NCBI GenBank assembly: GCA_002344135.1
Contig: DDTO01000006.1
Span: 213,869-277,868 of the forward strand
Length of the DNA stretch: 64,000 nucleotides
Source of the DNA: Chthonomonas sp. UBA2362
GTDB taxonomy: Bacteria; Armatimonadota; Fimbriimonadia; Fimbriimonadales; Fimbriimonadaceae
Direction: 5' to 3'
This document shows positions 8,480 to 17,650 of this stretch, piece after piece. The position numbers and the translations under genes are program-made. Position 1 is the first letter of the stretch, and each line of letters opens with the position of its first letter. The notes under the pieces are model-generated. The model ran no database searches and had not been told where the DNA came from. It worked only from the letters and a program-made list of their open reading frames with translations.

Positions 8480-9493
8480 ATGAGAGGTCGGATTGGGTTC
8501 GTCGTTGTTTTCGGGGTGCTAGCCTCGACGAAGGGGGCTTGGGCCTTCGAGTCGGGGATGGCCGAGATCTACCGCTACGTGGGGAAAGGCGACTTCGTCG
8601 TCGGTGGCGTGTCGTCGCGCCGGCTCGACAGCACGAATCCCCAAGCCGAGCCGTTCTTCGTCAGGCTGCCGGCCGCGCCGGCCGGGGCCACCTTGCTCAA
8701 GGCCTATGCTAACTGGTCGTTCATGACCAACAACTACGGTCCCGAGGCGGCGAGAACCATCAAAGTCGCCGGGACCACGATCATGCCGGGTGCGACGAGC
8801 ATCTCGTTCGCCAATCTCGACTGCAATTGGGGCCGCCAGTTCGGGGTCGCCTTCAACGCCGACATCACATCGGTGGTCCAAGCCAACGGCTTCGACTTCG
8901 ACTATACGATCGAGGGCGCGACAGACAATTCGGCCTACGGCGCGATCGGCGAAGGGCTCTCGATTCTCGCCGTGTTCTCGCTTCCCGACGGGCCGACACG
9001 GGATATCAGTGTCTATCGGGGTTACACATCGACCCGATCAGGCAATGCGAGCGGCGAGATGACGTTCCAAGAGTACGTGGGTGGCCCGACGCACTTCTTC
9101 CTGAACGGGCTGGACGGCCAGAAGGACTTCGGCGGCGATCCGATGACCGACGACTTCTACCTCAACGGCTGGAATGCGAGCGTGGAAATCGGGGGCGCCC
9201 TGCGAAACGCATGGCAGGGTAAGCGCCGCTTCAATGTCCTTCCCAACACCGCCCCGAACCACATGTACGACCATGCGGAACTCGACGTGTCCGCCTTCAT
9301 GCAGCTCGGCGACACGAGCCTGCGATACGACACCGACGGGTTCGACGACTTCGGCAACTACAGCGACTGCATCGCGCACTCCTTCGGCGCCGTCGCGGTG
9401 CCGGTCCCGGAACCGGGCACATTGTTCGGCTTGGCCCTCGGCATTGCCGCTCTTTCGCGAGCCCGCAGGGTTCGAAAGGACGATCGAAAATGA
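8480..9493 (+). CDS. PEP-CTERM sorted secreted protein
   Basis: This protein of about 337 residues has a signal peptide (MRGRIGFVVVFGVLASTKGAWA) and a C-terminal PEP-CTERM tag: VPVPEPGT, a hydrophobic segment, then RARRVRK. This is the tag processed by exosortase. I chose the ATG at 8480 because GGAGAG sits five bases ahead and the signal peptide begins there. An ATG 39 bases upstream is in frame but would bury the signal. The central part is a beta-rich domain of unknown function. Its stop overlaps the start of the propeller gene by four bases, so the two products are made together. Confidence 0.8.
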   Translation: MRGRIGFVVVFGVLASTKGAWAFESGMAEIYRYVGKGDFVVGGVSSRRLDSTNPQAEPFFVRLPAAPAGATLLKAYANWSFMTNNYGPEAARTIKVAGTTIMPGATSISFANLDCNWGRQFGVAFNADITSVVQANGFDFDYTIEGATDNSAYGAIGEGLSILAVFSLPDGPTRDISVYRGYTSTRSGNASGEMTFQEYVGGPTHFFLNGLDGQKDFGGDPMTDDFYLNGWNASVEIGGALRNAWQGKRRFNVLPNTAPNHMYDHAELDVSAFMQLGDTSLRYDTDGFDDFGNYSDCIAHSFGAVAVPVPEPGTLFGLALGIAALSRARRVRKDDRK

Positions 9494-12400
9494 AACGACT
9501 CACCGTATTCCTTCTCGCCGCCTTGTCGATGACCCAGGTCGGCATGGCCCAGCAGACGGTCCTCGACGAAGCTCGCAAACTGTTCGAGGCGATAACCGCT
9601 CCGAAGAACTTGAACTCCGTGCGTGGGATCGAGCGCGAAATCCTGCGCCGTGAACTTGTCGGGGAGAAACCCGGATTCCTCACAGCGCTACTCGAATTCT
9701 ATTCAGCGCGCGCCTATCCCAACGACACATTCGATTGGGGAGAGTACAATCGCGGCGGCGAGTATCGGGCGACGATGGAGGCTGCCGAGCCGCTCGTCCA
9801 AGTCCCTCTCGATCTGGGCCCCCAGAGTGCGCCGATCGGGCTCTGGTCGTTCGTCGGCCCTCGCAATACCGCCCCTTCACAGCAGCAGTACTTCGGCGAT
9901 CGGGCGATCATGGGACGCATCACGGCCCTCGCCCTTCCCCCGAATCCGCGAGGTACGCTCGCCCGGTCACAAGTGATATACGCGGCGACTGCGGGAGGAG
10001 GCGTTTGGCGCACCACCGACTTCGGTGATACATGGACCGCGCTGACCGACAAGAGCACGAATTGGCCCTATCTGCAGGTCGGCGCGATCTGCGTGACCAA
10101 CAGTGACACGAAAGACCCACAGACGAGCGGAGACGTCGTGATCGCGGGAACCGGCGATCCTCGCGGTCTTTACCGACTCTATTCGACTGGCGTCATCCGA
10201 AGCCTCGACGGAGGTCAGACCTGGCAGACGCCGATCGGGTCGGCCCCCTTCTCGCCACCTGTTACCTGCTTAGTCGTCGACCCGGATGAGCCGGGGCGCA
10301 TTACGCTGACCACCGGAGGCGCGCCGGTGCCGACCGACGACGGCGACAACCGTGTCCCTTCGCCCGGTCGGATGAACTACCAGGGTCGAATCTATCAATC
10401 GACCGACTATGGCGCGACGTGGCGTCAGATACTAGCGACGAACGCCTACTGGGGGCGGGTCTCCATCGGCGCGAAGCGGCGCGACGGAACCCGAACTTAC
10501 TGGGCGGTCGGCTGGGACAGCACGAACGCCTACGTCAAGCGCTCGAACGATCGCGGTGCGACGTGGGACGATGCCACGGCGCCTCCCGGCGGCATCGCCA
10601 CCGGCAACAGCAGGGAAGCTTCGATGGACGTCGCGGCTTCGAAAAACGCCCCGGACACCGCCTATCTGATGTCTGGCCAAGACAAGCGAATCTGGCAAAC
10701 CGTGAACCGGGGCGGCGCGTGGACTCGCATCAGCGACAACTTGATCATCAACTACGACGGCGCAGGAAGCAACAACTGGGAGCAGTGCAACTACGATTAC
10801 TACCTCGAGGCGATCCCGATACCGGGCGGTCGTGCCGATCTCGTGATTGCCGGCCTCATTACCGCCTCTGCGGGACGGTTCAACGCGACGACGAACGACT
10901 GGGATTGGGTCGACTTTGCCCGAACGGGCAGAGCGAACTCGAAAGCCCACAACGACCAGCACTGCATCGCCTACGACCAATCGGATCCCAAGCGCTTCTT
11001 CATCGGCCACGACGGAGGCATGCACCAAGTCGTATGGGACCGGGCGGCGGCATTCGACGAAGCCGCCTTCGCGATGACTAACCGCTCGCCGAATCTGATG
11101 ATCACCCAGTTCTACGAGGGGGCTTGGCACCCTACCAACGCCGATCGGATGCTCGGCGGCGCTCAGGACAACATGAGCCCACGATCCTTTGGAGCAGGCG
11201 GGGCAAACCTGAACAACTGGGTCGGCGCGGCCTGGGGCGATGGTTCCGGAAGCGTGATCAGCCCCATCAATCCGGACATTCAACTTACGACCGGCAACTG
11301 GACCTCGATCTTCATGACCGATGACAGCTGGGCTACCTTCCGCAGAGAAGGACACGCGATTGCCGGGCGGCATAGCATGTTCCCCCCCACGGCGATGGAC
11401 TATTCCGGCGCCTATTATCGGGGCCATGCTCGTGTCGAACGCTACACGACCGATGGTACGACTCTGGCGAATAGGACGCAATCCGACATCGCGCACGCCG
11501 CAGGGAACTACGTCACCGCATTGGCCATAGCTCCCGCCGACCCCCGCCGCCTCTATGCTGGTGGGAACAACGGAGCCCTTTGGATGTGCCTCGACACGAC
11601 CGCTTCGCCGATGGTGTTTACTCGCATCGACCGGCGTGCAGACGGCTCTGCTCTCGTTAGGGGGTCACCTGCTCTCCGTTACGTGACCGACATCGTGGTC
11701 GACCCCTTCAACGCCGACCGGATCGTGATCACCTACTCGGGTATCGGCACGTCCAGCGTGCCGAAGACCGACCACGTGTACCGGTGCGACGACACCCAGG
11801 CGCCCGATGCCTCGCGGTCCTTCGTCAACGTGGACACGGGAGCCGACAAACTGCCCAATCTGCCCGTTAACTCCGTGACATGGGATTACGGCCCGAACGA
11901 TGCCTTCGCCAAGGCGATCGACATCCGGGCCGAAGATATCCCGGACAACAATGCCGCCGGGTTGGTCAGAACAGTCACGATCAACGACGACGCGCTCCTG
12001 GAGGTGACCTATGCGAGTGTAGTCCTCATCGTCACTGGCACCCACAATGGAGACCTGCGGGCGACCCTTCGGCATGGAGGCAGGACGGCGATCCTCCTCA
12101 ACGGTTCCGGCCGTGACGGCCCGGGTATGGCCGGCTACTCGGACGATGGCTTTAGCGTCCTCATCACGGACCAGCCCGGCAACCATCTGGTGAGGGGTGA
12201 CATCCACACCTATCAGCAAGTCACGGGGGCGCTGCCCGTCGGAACGTCCCTGACGGGATATTGGAATTCGGATGGCCGTGACGTTCCGATCGACCAGGTC
12301 GCATTCGGAACCCCGCGAACAAGGCGACTGGACCAGTTCCTCGGTGCCCCGCCGCTAGGAGAATGGGAACTGAGGATCTCCGATAACGGACCCGGAGATC

Positions 12401-12963
12401 AGCACAGGCTCTTGCGCTGGGGGTTGCTCCTCACCGGTCCCGCGAAGGACGGCGGCGCGAACCGTCGAGTCTTCGTCGCCGGTGATGCAGGGGTCTTCCG
12501 AACGGACGCCATCGACGCCAATCCCGTGGTCTGGCGCAACATGACCCAGCCGCTCGGCCTGCCGCCCGTGCAGGTGAACGACATCGAATACGTACCGGGC
12601 ACTGGACGACTGAACATCGCGACGTTCGGGCGAGGGATGTGGCGAGTCGATACCGGCACCGCGGTGATTCCGAGCGCGATGTGTCGGCCCACCCGTTTCC
12701 GCGGAGGTGGAGGCCGGACCACGGAACTGCGGGTCAATCTCGCACGGCCCGCGCCGGCAGGAGGGGCGGAGGTGCGAGTGGTCAGCCACGATGCGAAACT
12801 GACGGTCCCTGGAGCAGGGAACCTCGTGATCCCCGAGGGGCAGGTCACCGGGACCATGACCCTCACTTCACCCGGCGCCGTGCCAGCGGGCCCGATCGAC
12901 GTGAGGATCGAGGTGCGTTATGGAGGGGAAACGCGCTACACGCAAGTGCGCCTGACGCCGTAG
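9490..12963 (+). CDS. Secreted Asp-box beta-propeller protein with P-domain and Ig-like C-terminal module
   Basis: This is an 1157-residue exported protein with a signal peptide (MKRLTVFLLAALSMTQVGMA). Asp-box/BNR motifs S/T-x-D-x-G-x-T-W recur: TTDFGDTW (about 174), SLDGGQTW (238), STDYGATW (304) and SNDRGATW (352). These indicate sortilin/sialidase-like propellers across roughly residues 130-780. Residues about 824-988 look like a proprotein convertase P-domain (LEVTYASVVLIVTGTHNGDL, then LGEWELRISDNGPGD). The last 95 residues form a beta-sandwich-like module shared with the protein at 56112-56993. No catalytic site is recognised, so it may be structural or adhesive. It is translationally coupled to the PEP-CTERM gene. 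Confidence 0.8.
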   Translation: MKRLTVFLLAALSMTQVGMAQQTVLDEARKLFEAITAPKNLNSVRGIEREILRRELVGEKPGFLTALLEFYSARAYPNDTFDWGEYNRGGEYRATMEAAEPLVQVPLDLGPQSAPIGLWSFVGPRNTAPSQQQYFGDRAIMGRITALALPPNPRGTLARSQVIYAATAGGGVWRTTDFGDTWTALTDKSTNWPYLQVGAICVTNSDTKDPQTSGDVVIAGTGDPRGLYRLYSTGVIRSLDGGQTWQTPIGSAPFSPPVTCLVVDPDEPGRITLTTGGAPVPTDDGDNRVPSPGRMNYQGRIYQSTDYGATWRQILATNAYWGRVSIGAKRRDGTRTYWAVGWDSTNAYVKRSNDRGATWDDATAPPGGIATGNSREASMDVAASKNAPDTAYLMSGQDKRIWQTVNRGGAWTRISDNLIINYDGAGSNNWEQCNYDYYLEAIPIPGGRADLVIAGLITASAGRFNATTNDWDWVDFARTGRANSKAHNDQHCIAYDQSDPKRFFIGHDGGMHQVVWDRAAAFDEAAFAMTNRSPNLMITQFYEGAWHPTNADRMLGGAQDNMSPRSFGAGGANLNNWVGAAWGDGSGSVISPINPDIQLTTGNWTSIFMTDDSWATFRREGHAIAGRHSMFPPTAMDYSGAYYRGHARVERYTTDGTTLANRTQSDIAHAAGNYVTALAIAPADPRRLYAGGNNGALWMCLDTTASPMVFTRIDRRADGSALVRGSPALRYVTDIVVDPFNADRIVITYSGIGTSSVPKTDHVYRCDDTQAPDASRSFVNVDTGADKLPNLPVNSVTWDYGPNDAFAKAIDIRAEDIPDNNAAGLVRTVTINDDALLEVTYASVVLIVTGTHNGDLRATLRHGGRTAILLNGSGRDGPGMAGYSDDGFSVLITDQPGNHLVRGDIHTYQQVTGALPVGTSLTGYWNSDGRDVPIDQVAFGTPRTRRLDQFLGAPPLGEWELRISDNGPGDQHRLLRWGLLLTGPAKDGGANRRVFVAGDAGVFRTDAIDANPVVWRNMTQPLGLPPVQVNDIEYVPGTGRLNIATFGRGMWRVDTGTAVIPSAMCRPTRFRGGGGRTTELRVNLARPAPAGGAEVRVVSHDAKLTVPGAGNLVIPEGQVTGTMTLTSPGAVPAGPIDVRIEVRYGGETRYTQVRLTP

Positions 12964-12970
12964 CCTAAGA

Positions 12971-12994
12971 GAGCCGGCCGCTTGTGGCCGGCTC
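12971..12994. terminator. Hairpin between convergent genes
   Basis: The perfect 9-base arms GAGCCGGCC and GGCCGGCTC enclose a six-base loop. It starts eight bases after the propeller gene stop and 22 bases from the end of the opposing protease gene. There is no clear T-tract. Confidence 0.6.
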
Positions 12995-13016
12995 GTTCGG
13001 CACCCACCAAGGTGGC

Positions 13017-14024
13017 CTACTTCCTTCGTATTCGACGGACGATCAGACCCGCGCCACCCATGAGGAGGAAACTGAGCGTGGAGGGCTCGGGGACGGCCTT
13101 GATCCCTGTCCATCGCTCGACATGCCCCGCCATTTCCTTCGTAAACGGAGCATATTGGGTCATCGATCCATACTTGCCGAGGTCTCCGTCGCCAAGCCGG
13201 GTGACCGAAGAAGCGATGCCGATCATCACATTCATATCGTTCAAGGTCACGAAGAGTCCGCCGCCACTGTCTCCTTCATCGCATTGACCTTCGAGATCAA
13301 GCCACGTTCGAGACGATTTCTGACCCTCTTCGTAGTTGCCGGCGGGGAAATCGGTGCGGTCGAGTCGATTGCTGTCCGCATCGTTCTTGTCGAAATCGAC
13401 GAGATAACCATTCTTGATCGATCGTCCACTGTTGTATTTCATTTCGAGGGCATCGACCTTGTTCTGCATCGCCCGCTTGGCCTTGTCCACCGTCGTGCCA
13501 CCCGTGTTACCGTTGCCGGTGGTACCGAAGCCGACGGAGACTCCCGTCAAGCGTTGATCGAGAGACCCGGGAATCGGGACGAGAGCATTCCAGAATCGAG
13601 ATGGGGCCACCGTTAGCCTGCTGTCCGGATCGAGAATGCGAATGACGCCGATGTCGTCCTTGCCGCTCGAGTAGGGCTCCCTCCACTTGGCGCTCTCGTC
13701 TTGCACGTTGTAAGTGCGGCCTCCGATCGTGAAAGTAGCACTATCCCACTGTCGATCGAGGACATGGGCAGCGGTAACGAGCCACTTCTTTCCTCCCGTG
13801 CCGACGCCTATGAAATTGCCCGTTGCAAAGCCTACTACTTCGCCGTCGCGCGTCCATTCGAACAGTCCGACCGCGGCATACTTCGCATCGGCTGCCAGCG
13901 TCTTGTAAGCGGCATCCTGTTTGTCGTGTCGGATGATGATCGCGTTGGCCGTCGCGGCGAGGAGGGCGAGCCCGAGAACGGGCGGGAGTCTGAGAATGTT
14001 GCGATTGATTCGAATGTGATCCAT
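13017..14024 (-). CDS. Trypsin-like serine protease with PEP-CTERM anchor
   Basis: This is a 335-residue secreted protease of the S1 fold. The triad is visible: His87 in VTAAHVLD, Asp in GKDDIGVIRI (123 or 124), and Ser253 in CDEGDSGGG. The signal peptide spans about 10-28. The C-terminus is VPEPSTLS, a hydrophobic stretch, then RRIRRK, a PEP-CTERM tag, so the enzyme is probably exosortase-processed and surface-retained. I chose the ATG at 14024, with GGAGG seven bases ahead; the upstream in-frame ATG at 14060 has no SD-like sequence. The substrate is unknown. Confidence 0.85.
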   Translation of the reverse strand: MDHIRINRNILRLPPVLGLALLAATANAIIIRHDKQDAAYKTLAADAKYAAVGLFEWTRDGEVVGFATGNFIGVGTGGKKWLVTAAHVLDRQWDSATFTIGGRTYNVQDESAKWREPYSSGKDDIGVIRILDPDSRLTVAPSRFWNALVPIPGSLDQRLTGVSVGFGTTGNGNTGGTTVDKAKRAMQNKVDALEMKYNSGRSIKNGYLVDFDKNDADSNRLDRTDFPAGNYEEGQKSSRTWLDLEGQCDEGDSGGGLFVTLNDMNVMIGIASSVTRLGDGDLGKYGSMTQYAPFTKEMAGHVERWTGIKAVPEPSTLSFLLMGGAGLIVRRIRRK

Positions 14025-14093
14025 TGAATTCCTCCGGATGTTCGGCTCTGGGCCGTGCAATCCATAGTATCAGCCGATCGGCAATCCAATCGT

Positions 14094-14120
14094 GTTATGC
14101 CGGAAGACGGAACGCATAAC
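14094..14120. promoter_or_regulatory. Inverted repeat upstream of the protease gene
   Basis: The arms GTTATGC and GCATAAC are separated by 13 bases, in the 195-base gap between the protease start (14024) and the rfbB stop. It is a candidate operator or a weak rfbB terminator; nothing else supports either role. Confidence 0.3.
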
Positions 14121-14219
14121 GGAAAGTGGAACGATATCAGACAAAGGCTTGAAGCCATGGCACGTCGTGATCATGCCGCAGTTGCGGCGAACGGGCACCG
14201 ATTTCGCCGAGGTTCGGGT

Positions 14220-15242
14220 TCAGAGTTCGTCGCCGAGCGAGGGGCCGTAGAAGGCGCGAACGAATTCCTGGAAATCGGGTTCCGCCACGATCGGACGCCA
14301 CCACGCTTCGTTCTGGATGTACCAGCGCACGGTTTCGCGAAGGCCGCGCTCGAACTCGATTTCCGGCTTCCAGCCGAGGGCGGCGATCTTGGTGCAGGTC
14401 ATGGCATAGCGCTGGTCGTGGGCGCCGGCGCGAGGATCGGGGATCTTCTTGACGAAGGAGGGGTCTCGGCCGGTTTCCTCGAGGAGCACTCGCACGACTT
14501 CGCGGTTTTCCCTCGCGTTCACGTCGCCGACGTTGTACGCCTCACCCGGGACGCCTCGTTCGAGTACGGCGAGGATCCCGGTGGCGTGGTCTCGGGCGTG
14601 CATCCACTCGCGTACCTGCGTTCCCTCGCCATAAAGGGGCACCCTCTTGCCGTCGATCAGGCGGGTGACGAAGAAGGGGATAAGCTTCTCGGGGTACTGG
14701 AAAGGACCGTAAGTGTTGCCGCCCCTGGTGAGAAGAGCGGCCATGCCGAACGACTTTATGTACGCGCGGACGAACAGATCACCGCCCGCCTTGCTCGCGC
14801 TATAAGGGGTGTTCGGCTCGAGAGGGCTTCCCTCGGTAAAGTGGCCCTCCAGAATCGAGCCGTAGACCTCATCGGTGCTTACCTGAACGAACTGCTCCAC
14901 CCCGCATCGGCGGCACACTTCGAGGAGGGCCTGCACGCCCAGGACGTTGCTCTCGATGAATGCTCCAGATTCGAGAATCGAACGGTCGTTGTGTGTCTCG
15001 GCGGCGAAGTTCACCACATGGTCAATCCCGTGCTCGCGCACGGTCGATTCGACGAGCGAGCGATCTTGAATTCGGCCATGAACGAACGGGATGCCCTGTT
15101 CGATGAGATCTCGGATCGTCGAGAGGTGTCCGGCGTAGGTGAGGGCGTCGAGAATGACGACCTTCGTCGACTCGCGCTCTCGCACCAGCCGGGCGAAATG
15201 CGAGCCGATGAAGCCGGCCGCGCCGGTGACCAGCACGTTCAT
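14220..15242 (-). CDS. rfbB: dTDP-glucose 4,6-dehydratase
   Basis: This 340-residue extended SDR enzyme converts dTDP-glucose to dTDP-4-keto-6-deoxyglucose, the entry point to rhamnose and other deoxysugars. It has the NAD-binding motif VTGAAGFIGSH (5-15) and the catalytic YSASKAGGD (Tyr-x-x-x-Lys, about 147). The substrate loop TRGGNTYGPFQYPEKLIP is typical of RfbB. It overlaps the epimerase gene by four bases (ATGA), forming a two-gene operon for a deoxysugar donor, presumably for surface glycans. Confidence 0.9.
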   Translation of the reverse strand: MNVLVTGAAGFIGSHFARLVRERESTKVVILDALTYAGHLSTIRDLIEQGIPFVHGRIQDRSLVESTVREHGIDHVVNFAAETHNDRSILESGAFIESNVLGVQALLEVCRRCGVEQFVQVSTDEVYGSILEGHFTEGSPLEPNTPYSASKAGGDLFVRAYIKSFGMAALLTRGGNTYGPFQYPEKLIPFFVTRLIDGKRVPLYGEGTQVREWMHARDHATGILAVLERGVPGEAYNVGDVNARENREVVRVLLEETGRDPSFVKKIPDPRAGAHDQRYAMTCTKIAALGWKPEIEFERGLRETVRWYIQNEAWWRPIVAEPDFQEFVRAFYGPSLGDEL

Positions 15243-15706
15243 GGCAGTTTGAAGGGCGAATCGGGGTCGCTCTCATGGCGAATCTCGTCCACCGGCTCGG
15301 CCTTCCCCCACCCCGCATAGAGGGTGTCCGGGAAGTTCAGCACGAACGCATCTTCTGCGCCGACGTTTCGGTAGGCGTGAACAACGCCGGGCGGGACGAG
15401 CACGAGCACGGGGTTTGCTTCCCCCACGGCGAGCGTTAAGAAGGCACCCGGGCGGCCGGGGCGGTTCTCCCAGAGATAAAGCTCGTAGGCGCCGGCGATG
15501 AAAGCAAAGCCATCGGTTTGGCCGGTGTGCTCGTGCGGCCCGCGAGCGATGCCTGGCCGAGTGACGCTGAGGTACGCCATTGCAGGGCGGAAGTCTGGGG
15601 GAAGTTCGTCATGCCGGAAGAGTTCGGTCAGCCATCCTCGGGAGTCGGCGTGTCTCGGAAGGGGCTTGACGAGGACGCCCGGCATCGGCTCGGTCGTTTC
15701 GCGCAT
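15239..15706 (-). CDS. dTDP-4-dehydrorhamnose 3,5-epimerase-like cupin
   Basis: This protein is about 155 residues from the ATG at 15706. It is a RmlC-type cupin: SRGWLTELFR near the N-terminus (family DxRG-x-xxE), GPHEHTGQTDGFAFIAGAYE in the middle (cupin histidines), and VPPGVVHAYRNVG. It is shorter than canonical RmlC (about 180), and WxcM/FdtA-like isomerases have similar shape, so the sugar product is uncertain. GGGAGG lies 14 bases before 15706; an ATG at 15685 is the alternative start. It is followed by rfbB with a 4-base overlap. Confidence 0.75.
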   Translation of the reverse strand: MRETTEPMPGVLVKPLPRHADSRGWLTELFRHDELPPDFRPAMAYLSVTRPGIARGPHEHTGQTDGFAFIAGAYELYLWENRPGRPGAFLTLAVGEANPVLVLVPPGVVHAYRNVGAEDAFVLNFPDTLYAGWGKAEPVDEIRHESDPDSPFKLP

Positions 15707-15746
15707 CGCCGACGAGGTTACCTCCCGCGGTGTATGATCGCTGGCG

Positions 15747-16730
15747 ATGGCGGATCGTGTGCGGTGGGGAATCCTTGCGACGGGCAGCATCGCGCGGGCT
15801 TTCGCCGCGGGTCTGCGCGAATCCGAGACGGGCGAGTTGAGAGCGGTGGGCTCCCGCACGAAGGAGAGAGCCGGCGAATTCGTCGCCGAGTTCGGAGGCG
15901 AGCCTTACGGTTCGTACGAGGGGGTTCTCTCAGACCCCGACGTCGACGCCGTCTACATCGCTACTCCCCATCACCTCCATGCCGAGAACACGATCGCGGC
16001 GGCGCACGCGGGCAAGGCGATCCTCTGCGAAAAGCCGTTCACCCTCACTGCCGCCGATACCGAGCGGGCGATCGCCGCGGTCCGGGCGGCGGGCGTTTTT
16101 TTCATGGAGGCCTTCATGTATCGGTGCCACCCGCAGACCCGGCAGGCGCGCGATTGGCTCCGCAACGGCGCGATCGGCCGCATCCTCCAGGTCAACGCCG
16201 AGTTCGGCTTCGCCGCAAGCCGCGATTGGCCCAGCTTCCGCACCGATGGGCGGGTCGGAGGTGGCGGCCTGATGGACGTCGGAACGTACTGCGTCTCGTT
16301 TGCCCGAATGGCGGTCGGCGAGGAACCGATCGAAGCCCACTACCTCGCCGACGTCACGGAGCGCGGTTATGATGCCTCCGGCGCGGGCATCCTCCATTTC
16401 CCCGGTGGGGCGGTCGCCCACTTCGGAACCGGTATCCACGTCGCCCTCCGGAACGACGTGACCGTCTATGGCGAGGCAGGGCGACTCCACATCGAGCAGC
16501 CCTGGAAATGCGCAGGCGGAGCCATGACCCTCACACGGGGCGACGTGGTGGAGACCGTCCGGGTGGACACGTCGAATGCCGGGCTCTACGCCATCGAAGC
16601 CGACGCCGTCGCTCACTTTATGGAGGAAGGGGAATGCCCCTACATGACAATCGAGGACACGGTCGGCAACAGCCGCTGCCTCGATCGGCTTCGCCAGAGC
16701 GCCGGACTCTGCTGGGAGGACGAGCGATGA
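15747..16730 (+). CDS. Gfo/Idh/MocA family oxidoreductase
   Basis: This 327-residue NAD(P)-dependent dehydrogenase has a Rossmann N-terminus (RWGILATGSIARAFAAGL) and the family motif ILCEKPFTL (about 92-100), which contains the catalytic Lys. The C-terminal half is the alpha/beta substrate domain. Members oxidise or reduce cyclic polyols and sugars. It is divergent from the deoxysugar operon, with 40 bases between starts, and overlaps the aldo/keto reductase by four bases, so the two probably act in one sugar pathway. Confidence 0.88.
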   Translation: MADRVRWGILATGSIARAFAAGLRESETGELRAVGSRTKERAGEFVAEFGGEPYGSYEGVLSDPDVDAVYIATPHHLHAENTIAAAHAGKAILCEKPFTLTAADTERAIAAVRAAGVFFMEAFMYRCHPQTRQARDWLRNGAIGRILQVNAEFGFAASRDWPSFRTDGRVGGGGLMDVGTYCVSFARMAVGEEPIEAHYLADVTERGYDASGAGILHFPGGAVAHFGTGIHVALRNDVTVYGEAGRLHIEQPWKCAGGAMTLTRGDVVETVRVDTSNAGLYAIEADAVAHFMEEGECPYMTIEDTVGNSRCLDRLRQSAGLCWEDER

Positions 16731-17638
16731 CCTACGGCCGCGTCCCCCATTTTCCGCGCGAAATCTCCCGAATCGTTCTCGGCGTCATCCCGCTCCCGAC
16801 CGACGACTTCGGGACCGCCTGTGCCCTGCTCGATGCTTACCGCGAGGCTGGCGGAAACATCGTCGACAACAGCTATCACTACGGTCCCGCTTATGCGGAG
16901 GTCATGCGGCGCTACTACGAACTCCGTGGCGAGGACGCCTTGATCCGGCTCGACAAGGGCAGCCACCACCATTACTCCGACGGGCTCTGGCGTCTTACTC
17001 GGGCCGATCTCGAGCACGATCTCAAGGGCAACCTCGAACGGCAGGGCGTCAGCTACTCCGACTTCTATCTCTTCCACCGCGACGATCCGCGCGTCCCGAT
17101 CGAGGAGGTCGTCGAGTGGATCAACGAGCACATCGACGCCGGGCGAATCAGGGCTTGGGGCGGCTCGAATTGGAGCCACGCGCGCATCATCGGCGCAAAC
17201 GAGGCCGCCGAGGCGCGGGGCCTCCAGGGGATGAGCATCAGTTCACCCAACTTCTCACTTGCGAGTGTCAACGAGCCGATGTGGACCGGGGCGCTGACTC
17301 TGGACGAGGCCGGGCGGCGCTGGCACGAATCGACCGGATTCCCACTGTTCGCCTGGTCGGCGGGCGCGGGTGGCTACTTCGCAGGTGTGGAGTCCGAGGA
17401 CGTCCGCCGGGTGTACCATAACCTCGTCAGTTCCGCGCGTCGAGAGCGTGCGATCGGCTTGGCCCGGGCCAAAGGCTTCACTCCGGCCCAGATTGCCCTC
17501 GCTTGGACGCTCAACCAGCCGATGAATGTCTTCGTGCTCGTGGGCCCGAAAAACCTGGACGAGCTGGCTCAGGCTGTCGAAGCAGCGGAGATCCGCCTCT
17601 ATCTCGATGAGTGCATGTGGCTCGAAAGTGGGGAATGA
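16727..17638 (+). CDS. Aldo/keto reductase family protein
   Basis: This is a 303-residue protein from the ATG at 16727, which overlaps the oxidoreductase stop (ATGA). Residues of the AKR catalytic tetrad are visible: Asp in IVDNSYHYG, Tyr in the same motif, Lys in IRLDKGSHHH, and His in YLFHRDDP. The Lys motif replaces the usual TK with DK followed by three histidines. The C-terminal part (VLVGPKNLDELAQAVEA) contains the family cofactor loop. The neighbour suggests joint action on a sugar or inositol-type substrate. Confidence 0.85.
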   Translation: MTYGRVPHFPREISRIVLGVIPLPTDDFGTACALLDAYREAGGNIVDNSYHYGPAYAEVMRRYYELRGEDALIRLDKGSHHHYSDGLWRLTRADLEHDLKGNLERQGVSYSDFYLFHRDDPRVPIEEVVEWINEHIDAGRIRAWGGSNWSHARIIGANEAAEARGLQGMSISSPNFSLASVNEPMWTGALTLDEAGRRWHESTGFPLFAWSAGAGGYFAGVESEDVRRVYHNLVSSARRERAIGLARAKGFTPAQIALAWTLNQPMNVFVLVGPKNLDELAQAVEAAEIRLYLDECMWLESGE

Positions 17639-17650
17639 ACCGTTGATCCC

